Notes under the pieces: generated by a model
Database searches by the model: none
Told to the model about the DNA's origin: nothing
The model's input: only the letters and a program-made list of their open reading frames with translations
NCBI GenBank assembly: GCA_028583405.1
Contig: CM053244.1
Location: forward strand, 868,001 to 932,000
DNA length: 64,000 nucleotides
From: Pogonophryne albipinna
Taxonomy: Eukaryota; Chordata; Actinopteri; Perciformes; Artedidraconidae
Direction: 5' to 3'
Translations under genes and position numbers: made by a program
Shown here: positions 1 through 9,409 of the stretch, piece after piece
Layout of the letters: each line of letters starts with the position of its first letter
How positions within the stretch are numbered: position 1 is the stretch's first letter

Positions 1-146
1 CAAATGTTACATTTGTCTCAGTGGACTTCACAGTTTGTACAAAATATCAGTATGACAATAGGTATTGCACTTGTGCACTTGCACAACCTCAAGCCGAACT
101 CTCTTGGTCTTGGTAACAAAACTATCCATGCCTGCTGAGTGAATAC
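1..146 (-). repeat. Teleost interspersed repeat fragment (copy A)
   Basis: The sequence resembles the abundant teleost repeat that ends ...gggctatataaataaa followed by ATTG repeats. The part with the (caat)n tail lies left of the window; the same element is complete at 19740-19930. It sits inside the right arm of hAT-2. Confidence 0.55.
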
Positions 147-239
147 ATCTAATGTTAACGTACAATTAGCTACCTATGCAGTTTGCCAGTATTTTTTCAA
201 TTCATGGGAACAACATCTATGATGACCCAGGGACAACAT

Positions 240-545
240 ATTTTAACTAGCTAGCATATGCTTATTAGCGTTTTTTTAATGTTAACTAGCTAGCAGATGC
301 TAATTAGTGTTTGTAATGCTAACTAGCTAGAAGATGCTAATTAGTGTTTGTAATGCTAACTAGCTAGAAGATGCTAATTAACGTTTGTAACTAGCTAGCA
401 GATGCTAATTAGCGTTTTTTTTAATGTTAACTAGCTAGCAGATGCTAATTAGTGTTTGTAATGCTAACTAGCTAGAAGATGCTAATTAACGTTTGTAACT
501 AGCTAGCAGATGCTAATTAGCGTTTTTTATGCTAACTAGTTTTAT
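240..545 (+). repeat. Minisatellite, ~36-bp units (copy A)
   Basis: Imperfect tandem units of the form gctaactagctagaagatg followed by ctaattagtgtttgtaat repeat about eight times. Units vary by small deletions (some lack the aatgcta step). The same array is at 20025-20329 in copy B with homopolymer length differences only. Confidence 0.85.
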
Positions 546-779
546 GGCTATTTTGTAAGTTGCACCCACCTTTATTTCTCTCCAAAAATATGAAAAATCT
601 CCAAAAAAAATCTCCTCAGAAAAAAAGTTTTTTTAATCACTGAGCACTCATTGCCACCAATGCAAATGCAAATGAGTGCTCACTGAGTAAAAAAAAACAG
701 AAAACACAAATTATACTTTGGGGGGAGCCATTATACTTTGGGGGCCCCCCAAAGTATTAACATGCTGTGGGAATCAATG

Positions 780-978
780 TCGTCTCTGTCTCAACTATTT
801 CTCTCCGACTGCAACGTATGAGGAAGCTGCCATCCTTAACCTCTTTGTGGGGGTCTAACATTGATTGTTAACATTGATTGATATGACCGCGATTAAATCA
901 GCATATACTTCTGCCACCCCTCAAAATCTCCTGCCACCCTCTTGCCACCCCATGAATATTTTTCTAGATCCGCCCCTG
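780..978. mobile_element. hAT-1 right end (copy A)
   Basis: The rest of hAT-1 beyond the nested hAT-2. It ends at 978 in ...TAGATCCGCCCCTG, the inverted form of the hAT-1 left terminus, and is followed by the 8-bp target duplication GCTCTAGC (979-986). The terminal region has several copies of the motif gccaccc, as at the left end. Confidence 0.85.
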
Positions 979-1019
979 GCTCTAGCCCACTACACCACAC
1001 CGCCCCGCTACGTGTCTTT

Positions 1020-2657
1020 CTACTCTGTGTAAACAATCTTCTTCCACCACTTCTTCTTTGGTGGGGATATATCTGGGATATCTAAGCTGCCTTTAGAGAT
1101 GCTTGGTCGCTCCGTATCCTTCCTTTGTGCATAAACAATCTTCTTCCAACACTTCTTTGGTGGGGAGATATCTGGGATTTCTAAGCTGCCTTTAGAGATG
1201 CTTGGTCGCTCTGTGTCCTTCTCCTCTGCATAAACGATCTTCTTCAAACACTTCTTTGGTGGGGAGATATCTGGGATTTCAAAGCTGCCTTTAAAGATGC
1301 TTGGTCGCTCTGTGTCCTTATTCTGTGCATAAACGATCTTCTTCCAACACTTCTTTGGTGGGGAGATATCTGGGATTTCTAAGCTGCCATTAGGAATTTC
1401 ACCAGAAATCCTTTTTACCAAAGGTGTAGCTTCACGGACCTTCCTCTCTGGGGAGGAGATATCTGGAATCAGTGTGCGGCCCATTGAAATTTCCCCAGAA
1501 GGCATTTCTACCAGAGCCGTAGCTTCACAGATTTTACTCTCTGGAAAGTAGATCTCTGGGATTATTGTGAAACCACTTGAAATTTCACGGCAATGCATTT
1601 TTACCAGAGTTTTACCTCTGTGCATCTTCTTTTTTGTCTTTGGGATTTGTGTGCAGCCCTTTGAAATGTTACCAAAAGGCATTCTTACCAGAGGTGTATC
1701 TACACAGATTCTACTGTTCTTCCTCTCTGGAGAGGAGAGCTCTGGGTTTGTTTCACTGTCCTGTGATATTTCCCAATAATGCCTTTTAAGTGTTGGTATA
1801 TCATTACAGATCCTCCTCTTTTTCCTCTCTGGGGAAGAGATATCTGGGTGTCTTCTGATATCCTTTGAAACTTCACAGTAACGTCTTTTACATGTTGGTA
1901 TATCATTACAGATCCTCCTCTTTTTCCTCTCTGGGGAAGAGATATCTGGGTGTCTTCTGATATCCTTTGAAACTTCACAGTAACGTCTTTTACATGTTGG
2001 TATATCATTACAGATCCTCCTCTTTTTCCTCTCTGGGGAAGAGATATCTGGGTGTCTTCTGATATCCTTTGAAACTTCACAGTAACGTCTTTTACATGTT
2101 GGTATATCATTACAGATCCTCCTCTTTTTCCTCTCTGGGGAAGAGATATCTGGGTGTCTTCTGATATCCTTTGAAACTTCACAGTAACGTCTTTTACATG
2201 TTGGTATATCATTACAGATCCTCCTCTTTTTCCTCTCTGGGGAAGAGATATCTGGGTGTCTTCTGATATCCTTTGAAACTTCACAGTAACGTCTTTTACA
2301 TGTTGGTATATCATCACATATCCTCCTCTTTTTCCTGTCCGGGGAAGGGATATCTGGGCATCTTCTGTTGGCCTTTGAAACTTCACAAAAACGCCTTTTT
2401 ACGGAAGGTCTACCTTTGCAGATCCTCCGCTTCTTCCTTGCAGGGGAGGTGCTGTCTCGGCATTTCCATGAAATGTTAGCATAGGCCCTCTTTCTATCTA
2501 GCCTCTTTATGTGGGCCATCCTAGATTTATCCTCCAGTTTTGGTGGGTTTTGTGGACTCTGAGCCCCACAGGAGAAACTGGTGGATGCCTGATGTCCTGA
2601 GGGTCGCTGCTTGGTGGAGCTCAGATCTTGAGGACAGAAGCTCATAAGATGGCTCAT
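1020..2657 (-). CDS. Novel basic 34-residue-repeat protein (copy A, 545 aa)
   Basis: I do not recognise the family. The first ATG is at 2657; the frame is open a few codons further upstream but without ATG. After about 75 N-terminal residues almost the whole protein is made of 34-residue units. The middle block has identical units with the core SPERKKRRIC...CKRRYCEVSK...HPDIS: one variant unit, four perfect units, then a diverged one. The C-terminal block has related units with KKCWKKIVYA...ERPSISKGSLEIPDISP. Each middle unit holds a cyclin-dependent-kinase-like site (SPER) next to a basic nuclear-localisation-like patch (KKRR). No enzyme domain or membrane segment is visible. The stop (TAG) is a nonsense change inside a repeat unit, and just beyond it a SINE carrying hAT-1 breaks the gene, so the present C-terminus is truncated. 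A nuclear DNA- or RNA-binding role is inference only. Confidence 0.6.
   Translation of the reverse strand: MSHLMSFCPQDLSSTKQRPSGHQASTSFSCGAQSPQNPPKLEDKSRMAHIKRLDRKRAYANISWKCRDSTSPARKKRRICKGRPSVKRRFCEVSKANRRCPDIPSPDRKKRRICDDIPTCKRRYCEVSKDIRRHPDISSPERKKRRICNDIPTCKRRYCEVSKDIRRHPDISSPERKKRRICNDIPTCKRRYCEVSKDIRRHPDISSPERKKRRICNDIPTCKRRYCEVSKDIRRHPDISSPERKKRRICNDIPTCKRRYCEVSKDIRRHPDISSPERKKRRICNDIPTLKRHYWEISQDSETNPELSSPERKNSRICVDTPLVRMPFGNISKGCTQIPKTKKKMHRGKTLVKMHCREISSGFTIIPEIYFPESKICEATALVEMPSGEISMGRTLIPDISSPERKVREATPLVKRISGEIPNGSLEIPDISPPKKCWKKIVYAQNKDTERPSIFKGSFEIPDISPPKKCLKKIVYAEEKDTERPSISKGSLEIPDISPPKKCWKKIVYAQRKDTERPSISKGSLDIPDISPPKKKWWKKIVYTE
1792..2403 (-). repeat. 102-bp coding minisatellite, 6 units (copy A)
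   Basis: Six head-to-tail 102-bp units start at 1792, 1894, 1996, 2098, 2200 and 2302. The inner units are identical at the nucleotide level; the outer ones are diverged. The period is a multiple of three, so each unit adds 34 residues to the repeat protein. Copy B has five units, which shows recent unit gain or loss. Confidence 0.93.
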
Positions 2658-3509
2658 TTTAGTTAAGGTCAATTATATTTTTCCAAACAAGTTGAAAAAA
2701 GACAGGGAGAAATTATGAAAGCGCTTTCTGAGTGTCAACTGACTGATTTGCTGAAAATGCCTGAATTCCGGAATATCTGGCCCTTGATGTAATATTCCAC
2801 GAAACTCTCACGGAATTCCTAATCACCAAAGCGACGGAACTAATTGGCGGAATGCAGCTTTAGAATTATACACATGCATTATTTAAACTTTTTTTGTTTA
2901 TAAAACGACCAATTTGTCACCATAGAAATGTGGTGCACTGTCCTTATATATAGTTCAGAAACTGCTAAACAGTTTGTCATTGGTTTAACCTGTTAAAGGT
3001 CCCATGACATGGCCATTTCTACTGAGCATAATTCCATTGTTGAGGTCTACTAGAATAGATTTACATTGTTCCAAACTCACATTGGTTTATCATACAGCAT
3101 CTCTGTGTAGTATGTGTATTCACTCTTTGTCCTAAACGGCTTGTTGGAGCTCCTGCCCCCCACCCCCCTCCCAGTTGGGGGGCCTCAAATGACGGCAAGA
3201 CGCTCCCCTGGTGGAAACGCTGATTCTAATGATATCAGGATTGTTTTTGTAATCCAAATATCAAGCAAAATATGTCACATTATAAAACGGACAAGTCAAA
3301 TCAAGCAATCTGATTGGTTCTTAGCCGTGATATACTGAGCGTATACCACGGGTAAAATTGTAGTTACTTTTCACAACAAGTCAGTATCCCTCCGCGTCTG
3401 AGAAAAACAGTATACAGTTGGGTTGAAAAGCAAACTGCATGCAGTTGTACAACAACTATAACTCTTTTGCTTTTTCAAATTCTCTGGGATGAAAAAACAC
3501 ATCTTTCAA
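2658..3509. other. Non-coding spacer between repeat gene and Harbinger transposase
   Basis: AT-rich sequence without a convincing frame. It probably contains the 5' flank of the repeat gene (2658-2900). At 2993 the string TTAAAGGTCCCATGACATGG looks like a DNA-transposon terminus beginning with TTA, but I found no inverted partner near the other side of the Harbinger element. Copy B 22340-23191 is the same. Confidence 0.5.
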
Positions 3510-6500
3510 TCATTTTGTCAGTGTAGTAACTTTTGTGTGTTCCAGTAACCACACCATCCTGTCCTGCCAAGACACACTGCCCTCAGGAGAGTTGAAGAAT
3601 GTGCAGAAAGCCTCCCTCACATTACAGGCCTCTCTTGATGCCCTGTTTCCTCCCATGTTTCTCACTGGTGCCATGTGTCTTCCCTGCTGCTCTTCCTCAT
3701 CCAGCAACCTCTGGTTTTCCACAGGGGCCAGCAGGAAGTTGTGTAGGATGCATGCAGCCACCACAAGCTTGTCCACGTTTTTCGGGTGCAGGTTGATGTG
3801 ACGATGGAAGATTCTCCACCTGGAAGCCAGAATGCCGAAGGCATTTTCCACCACCATCCTTGCTCTGGAAAGTCTGTAGTTTAAAATCCTCTTTTGTTGA
3901 GTGAGGTTCTTTCCGGGGTATGGTCTCATCAGGTATGGCTTGAGTGGGAAAGCTGCGTCACCCACCATGACGAATAGCATCTCACCCAGGTGAGCAGCAC
4001 CAGGTAGAGAGGTACTGGTTGGAACATGAAGTGTTCTGGCCTCCAGTCCTTTCCCCAAATCCGATCCGGCATACACCCCACCATCACTTGTTCTTCCGCA
4101 GTCCCCCACTTGAATCACTCGGAACCTGTAGTCAGCATCAACAAGTGCCAAAAGCACTATGGAAAAAGTCTTCTTATAATTGAAGTACTGACTCCCAGAC
4201 AGTGGTAGTGCTTGGATGACGATGTGCTTTCCGTCTATTGCTCCCAAGCAATTAGGGAAATTCCATTTTTTCCAGAATCCTTGTGCAACCTCCTTCCACG
4301 TGTCTTCTGTTGGCCTGGGTAGGAACCTCTCCATCATCATTTTTTCAATGGCTGCACACACCAAATGGACAGCGTCTCTCACAGTTGTGCATCCTAGGTG
4401 ATAGCTGAATGCTAGGCTGACCAGTGAGTCCCCGGAAGCCAAGTATCTGTGAAGGGAAAAACAAGCAAAGAATTAATAAGTGAAATCATTTTATTAATCG
4501 GAATCTATTCTTTTTTTCAGTCGACGTTTGCAAGGCGAAATGGAAGTCATTGAGGGATGCTTTCGTCAAAACCCGGAAGAAGTCCATCCCAAGTGGATCT
4601 GCAGGTGGCTCGCAGAAGGCCTGGAAGTATTCAGACATAATGTCCTTCATTTTGCCAAATATACAGCAAAGGAGGTATGTATGCACATTTTTTTATTTAT
4701 ATAATTTTGTAACTTTGTAATTTGTCATGATGTATTGCAAAGGGTATGAAAGAGTTTATTTTAAATTACATAAATATGTTCATATTGCATAAATGAATCC
4801 CAAGAAAAAATATTTTAATTGATTTCATGTTGTTGTTTCTTTTAATATAGTTCTACAAGCAGCTTGGGAAATCCTTCCCCATTAGAAGAGATAGAGAGAG
4901 CATCTACACCAGGAGCAGCATCTGGATATTCAGGCCCACGCACACCCACACCACCTACAGCCCCACCACCTCTGGTACCCACAACCTCTGCAGAGAGGAG
5001 GCCCTCTAGGTCCCGTAGCCCCCAGGGATCCACACCAGCAGCGGCGGCCCAGCGTTCCACAAAGAGGAGGCCACAGAGCACAGACCTTGGGGAGCAACTC
5101 ATTTCTCTACTGCAGGAACCTCCAGCCACACCACATATGCCAGACTCACCACTTGACAGTCATACTACTTTGCTCTGTGTCTGGTGCCATTCACACTGCA
5201 GTACTTTTCCCACAAAGGTTCATGAGAACTTAGTTCATGAGAACTCTTTTGTCGCGTTCACACCAAAAACAGCCGGTACTAAAATTAGTTCATGAGAACC
5301 TTTTCACCCCCTTTTCACCCCCTGAAAGTCCCTGCTAGAGAGCAGGGACTTTCGTGGGAGAAAAAGGTTCCTATTTCTGATTGGCTGGGCGGAATGCAAA
5401 CCACGCCCCGTAAAACTCCCAAAAGGTTTTGTGAAGCCGCCATTTTATTATCCTCACATTAGCATTATTAGCATTAGCATTAGCCCAGCGCAGAAACGCA
5501 GAGAGACTAACTTATGGCAACACAAAATAAAACATGGGAGCGGTGGAGATGAGGAGGTGTCGGCGTTCTGGCGATTTACTCGGAAGGCTTCAATAGAAGC
5601 TGCTGGGAGTCCCAGCAGCTTCTACTGAAGCCAGTCCCCAACTCCGGGAACTTCCGGCCGGGGACTTTGGGCGGCAGTATACGCCGTGAAGTGGTTTGCG
5701 GCCTGCCAGTAAACCCAAAGCAGAAGAAGAAGAAGTGACGTCAGCGGCTTCATTTGCCTAATCCTCCCCCAGGGACTTATTCCGGTGTGAACGCGATCTG
5801 TACTTAGTTCATGAGAACTAAAGAGTTCTCATGAACTAAGTTCTCATGAACCTTTGTGGGAAAAGTACTGCAGTGTGAATGCGCCTTATGCTACAAAGGC
5901 TGGACATAGACAGGAAACATCGGGCAAAAATAGCTATTTTAAACACCTTCCATAGTCTTGAAAGAGAGAGTACAGAACCACAGGAACATTGGCAGCCAAT
6001 TTTCCATCCCCTCACGTCACAACACTCCACTCACACCTCCAGGCCAGTAGCCCTTCGGCCAACTGCACCCCAACCCCAACAAGCCCAATCAACAGGGCCA
6101 TTCACAAACATTCTCCAACAGTGGCTCTGCATGGCAGGATGGGTCTCAATATGAAGACTTGTAATTCATATTGTTTTTACTGTAAATAGTTCCTTTTTTG
6201 TGTTGATTTGCTGTTATTTGATGTTGGTGTTTAAAATGTTGTTTTGGGTGATATGTTTCTAATTAAAACGTTTATTATACTTGTGGTTAGTGATTTATTG
6301 TCTGTGAAATGTGCATCTTACCTCAGTGCAACAGCCAGTCTCGGCTTGGGTTCTATGGCAGCTCTGAAATTTGTGGATTGTCTGGTCAGTTCAGGGCCCA
6401 GGAGGGACAGAAGTTCATCCATCTGCTCTGCACTCATCCGAAAATATTGGTGATGTCGTTGGCTGTCCAGCCTCAGCTCAGCCACGAGGTGATGAAAATC

Positions 6501-6680
6501 ACCTTGTTGTCTCCTTTGCTGGTTGAGGGGGTGCACCCAAAACCGGCTCTTTCTCCTCCCCCCACCCCCCCGTAGTCTTTCAAGTAGGAGAATACATGCC
6601 AGCGTTCTCCTCCAGTTTACAGCCCTCAGCGCTGCACCCGTTCGCGAGGTAAGCGCGTCAGAGTGTGCTCTGTCAGCCAC
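3510..6680 (-). CDS. PIF/Harbinger transposase (HARBI1-like), two exons, copy A
   Basis: Exon 1 is 6680-6322 and exon 2 is 4446-3510. The splice sites are AG|GTAAGA and CACAG|A, and the joined frame is 1,296 bp, 431 codons plus stop, with no break. Exon 1 gives the helical N-terminal region (SAEQMDELLSLLGPEL...NFR.AI.P..RLAVALR). Exon 2 continues YLASGDSLVSLAF and carries the DDE_Tnp_4 nuclease. The presumed catalytic residues are D in AIDGKHI, D in MVGDAAFPL and E in ARMVVENAFGIL, all present. The C-terminal VAACILHNFL is typical of the family. The enzyme would cut and paste Harbinger elements (TWA target) with a Myb/MADF partner, and a MADF gene lies antisense in the intron. The element ends were not found, so mobility is uncertain. 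Confidence 0.87.
4523..6154 (+). pseudogene. MADF-domain (Harbinger accessory) gene, split by a MITE, copy A
   Basis: Plus-strand exons lie in the intron of the transposase. The exon at 4521-4674 (acceptor tttttcag, donor GTATGT) encodes the C-terminal half of a MADF domain: CKAKWKSLRDAFVKTRKK...WKYSDIMSFILP. The next exon starts at 4851 (acceptor aatatag) in frame and gives a Ser/Pro-rich linker and LGEQLISLLQEP. It runs into a MITE at 5188. After the MITE (5882) the frame resumes with LMLQRLDIDRKHRAKIAILN, which resembles the C-terminal interaction helix of such proteins, and ends at 6154. Removing the MITE would leave the two halves in one frame. The exon for the first half of the MADF domain was not found. 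The partner protein normally helps import or target the Harbinger transposase. Confidence 0.72.
5188..5881. mobile_element. MITE with ~60-bp terminal inverted repeats (copy A)
   Basis: The ends CATTCACACTGCAGTAC and GTACTGCAGTGTGAATG are inverted and continue through the motif gttcatgagaac over about 60 bp on each side. The interior is non-coding, with a second short palindrome (gaagctgctgggagtcccagcagcttc split form, about 5596-5622). It interrupts the MADF coding sequence. The family is probably a Harbinger-type MITE; the target duplication is not clear (flanks tgc and cgc). Confidence 0.8.
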
Positions 6681-7218
6681 AGCCCCGACTTCTCCACGGT
6701 TACGACCGAGGGAGAGGTGAGTGAGGCGCAGCGGCTGCTAACTAGAAAGCCGGTCAGAGACAGTGAGATGGAACAGTGTTGTTGTTGGACGACAGCGCGT
6801 GTATACATTGTGAGCTATAACGAGGGGTTCCATATGGTAACCCTTGTTATATAAGCACAGGCGGAGCCCTCTACTCGGGGACCCTGTCTGTCCTATGCTG
6901 CATGCTGAAGAGAAGTGTAGGATGTAGGGATGTGCATCTCCACCACTGAGGCCGATGCGATGTGCATCTCGATACGTTGCCACGAGACATTAACGATACA
7001 TTTGAAACACCAGGCGATACGATACGATTCACCCCTGTTGCAATACAGTTCAATACGATTTGATTCAACATTATGCGATACAGGGCGATACGATGTGATT
7101 CAACACGGTGCAAAAATAATGATACAATTCAATATGGTACAACAGAGGATTTTGTTTTATTCCTTATTGACCAGCATTAACAATGTGCAAAAAACAATTA
7201 CCATATAGCAATGGCCAT
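6681..7218. other. Spacer with degenerate cgatacgat-rich repeat
   Basis: Upstream flank of the Harbinger transposase followed, at about 6925-7145, by a low-complexity stretch rich in cgatacgat/ttcaatacg motifs. It resembles the degenerate arms of some teleost DNA transposons. No gene is seen. The 4-bp duplication CCAT (7215-7218) at the right end is the retroviral target site. Confidence 0.5.
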
Positions 7219-8174
7219 TGTAGATTATTATCATCTGATATTTGGGAAGTGTGTTACATTTGAAATGGCAGAAAGTCTTGTTGCAACTTCCAGATATTAA
7301 AAGAGGCCCCTTGAGTTTCTCTGGAAATTGTCAATAGTAGCAGTTAAGTGAATACTGTTCAAACAATACCTGTGTTTGTGTTTTGTATTGATTTCTCTGT
7401 TTTATCCTTTCTTAAATGTGAGGACTAAAATTGCTATGAACATTCCGGGGTTGGTTAGAGTAAACAGACTTTTATTGCTCTGTGGGGGAGGTGTAGGTCT
7501 GCAGGGCAGTGGGCTAGGTGGATGAGAGTACCTTCTGCTTAAGATCTCCAGTATGTCATGTTTCAGGGAAGTCTACATATCTTGAATAGTATGTGTGTGT
7601 TTAATTACTTTGTATTAATAATAGCAGTCTGTGTAACCAGAAGCGAGAAATATGAGGAGTAAAACCATTATTTGGAGTAAGATGGGAGCAAGAGAATATT
7701 CTTTAGACCCAACTCAGGTCTCTGGAATGTGGGGGGATGTGTGTGTGTGTGGAGGCTGCAGAAATATGAGACAGCGAACGCCAGATGTGTTTTGCTTCAA
7801 ACTGAGACTGTTTGCGGGTCCTCTGCTGGCACGCGCTGATTCGCTGCGACACAGCATCTTTTGCATCTCCCAATGAGATGACCTGAAAAGATGACCAGCT
7901 GACCCAACCCCTCCTGTTTTGTTTTCTGCATGTAAGCCTGTTCTATTTGTTGGATCGTTCTCTTTTTGCTCCTGCCGTCAAGATGAAAGGTTCTCCCGGC
8001 ATTTGGACCAGAGCAGGGGTTGGGCCTACCCCTTTGGAGAAGTGTATTTGTATTCTTACCGTTTATCATTGAAGCAGATTATTGTTTAACCCCTATCCTG
8101 GTTGTTTTGGGTTTTCCTTCTTTTAAAGCAAACTCATATATGATCGGCGCGGAGCAGAGATATCTGCTACAACA
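7219..8174 (+). mobile_element. Solo LTR of ERV-1 (copy A), recombinant
   Basis: A 956-bp LTR, TG...CA, flanked on both sides by CCAT (7215-7218 and 8175-8178). The same target site in copy B holds the whole provirus. Compared with the two LTRs of copy B it carries all 5'-LTR variants up to 7969 (e.g. aaattgtcaat, gctatgaacattccgg, ttttgctcc) and all 3'-LTR variants from 8071 on (cattgaagc, ctggttg, ggcgcgg). It therefore arose by crossing-over between the 5' and 3' LTRs within 7969-8071. Confidence 0.95.
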
Positions 8175-8328
8175 CCATACAACTGCCAGATGTACATAAC
8201 ACTCATTCAGTAGGCTAACTCACCAGTGAGCAGAAAGCAACGGTTTCTATTATGAACATAAAGAATACAAATAAACTTTCAAAAATAGGTCTTAATAACA
8301 TTTCAACTATTATTGGCAGTCACAGGCT

Positions 8329-8386
8329 CGGGGCTCAACTGGTTAATGGTGGGAGGACTGCTTTTAGAGGTGCTTGGTCGCTCTGT
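8329..8386 (-). pseudogene. Displaced C-terminal piece of the 34-residue-repeat gene
   Basis: On the minus strand this reads TERPSTSKSSPP..., the continuation of the repeat unit broken at 20797. The piece shares tgcttggtcgctctgt with the repeats. It lies on the far side of the SINE plus hAT-1 nest, 12.4 kb from the main body of the gene. Further reading to the left crosses the duplication junction, so the original C-terminus cannot be recovered from here. Confidence 0.65.
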
Positions 8387-8625
8387 CATAATAATAATTC
8401 ATTACATTTTTATCAGAGCGCTTTTACGAATGCTCAAAGAGCTTTACATTACATATTACACATATCAGACATGTCACAGTTTTAATACTGTGGAAAATAT
8501 CCACAGGATCAAATTAGGGTGAAGTGTCTTGCCCAAGAACACAACGGCTTGTGGCAGTGGCGGCCGAGGCGGGTTTTGAATGGGTGTTCCCCACCGCCCC
8601 CTGAGCTGAGGATCAACGCTCTAGC
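8387..8625 (-). mobile_element. tRNA-derived SINE, tail part
   Basis: Minus-strand SINE split by hAT-1; its tRNA-like head is at 20763-20789. The 3' tail is the AT-rich aataataat stretch at 8387. The body contains the teleost motif gaagtgtcttgcccaagaac. A B-box-like sequence (cattcaaaaccc on the minus strand) is near 8570. It is flanked by cgctctgt (8379-8386) and cgctacgt (20790-20797), a target duplication with two changes. Confidence 0.75.
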
Positions 8626-9409
8626 CATGGGCGGATCTACCGGGGTGGCATGGGGTGGCAGCTGCCACCCTAAAACACATCCTTGCCACCCCAGCTGCCA
8701 CCCCAGTTGGCAGCTTTGTTTTGAAATAAAAGTTGTGGCTCATCGGACATTTATGAGAAAAAATCTCTAATGTCCGAGTGCAAGTGAATGCAGCACAAGA
8801 CGCGAGCCAGTTACCCCACTCCCTGGCGTGAGCTGAAATGTGATTGGCGGCGATTTCATTTTGAACGGGACAGAAGCATTCGGTGAAGTAGACGGAAGGA
8901 ATGAGGTAAGACTGATCAACTACGTCTCCTGTGAAATAAGTGTAGAACAAAGCTAATGTTTTCCAGTTACAGAAAAGAGAGAAGTTAGATATGTCCATGT
9001 GAATCATAACGTTAATGCTGATATTGAAACGATACAAATCCGGTTGAGTAACGTTATTATCAGTAACTCTTTACTTACTGTACAGTGTGCGTGGAACGAT
9101 AGCTAGGTTTTTGTTTAAAAAAATGTCATGCATGAAATATTTTTATATTATCAATCATTTAGCAAGATGTACGACCTGATCAAGGCTAAACGATTCTGCT
9201 CTTCAATAATAACTTTGAATCTTATTTCAGGAATCTGTTTGGATTGCAAGCAAAGATTGGGCCACAAGCTGGAGTTTGAAGCACACAGTAAGTGGGAAAA
9301 CAACAAGCATTTGCTCAAACAGCATTTTAATTTGAACACCATTATTAATAATGATTACTGGTAATATAAAAGAAAACAACGTAATAAATGGACTTTGAAT
9401 CTTATAGAA

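Larger units (their letters stand above)
1..779. mobile_element. hAT-2 right arm, copy A (truncated by window)
   Basis: This is the counterpart of 19785-20563. It ends at 779 with the terminal inverted repeat (reverse complement CATTGATTCCCACAG), just outside a gggggcccccc palindrome in a 'tactttgggg' context. TCGTC follows, as at the full copy. It holds an AGCTAG-rich minisatellite and a short inverted repeat (gagcactcatt...aatgagtgctc, about 643-690). There is no coding sequence in this arm. Confidence 0.75.
1..8328 (+). repeat. Tandem segmental duplication, copy A (right part)
   Basis: Bases 1-8328 are nearly identical to two blocks of the copy that follows: 1-8174 match 19785-27856, and the last 154 bases match 34835-34988. 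The offset is 19,784 up to the minisatellite in the repeat-protein gene and 19,682 after it, the difference being one 102-bp unit. Other differences are a few single bases, homopolymer lengths, and a solo LTR here against a full provirus in copy B. The break to new sequence falls right after the shared octamer cacaggct (8321-8328 and 34981-34988). If the duplication is real, about 11.46 kb left of the window should match 8329-19784. Confidence 0.93.

Noticed and set aside
1792..2403. Repeat array as CRISPR or as TALE-like 34-residue DNA-binding repeats
   Set aside because: Units are directly adjacent without spacers, so it is not a CRISPR. The 34-residue length is the only likeness to TALE repeats; composition (Lys/Arg/Cys-rich) and pattern differ and no variable di-residue is seen.
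2993..3012. TTAAAGGTCCCATGACATGG as left end of the Harbinger element
   Set aside because: No inverted partner was found up to the solo LTR, so the border could not be supported.
7797..8069. 90-codon minus-strand frame in all three LTRs
   Set aside because: It is antisense within an LTR, has no recognised domain, and its presence in all copies follows from LTR identity.
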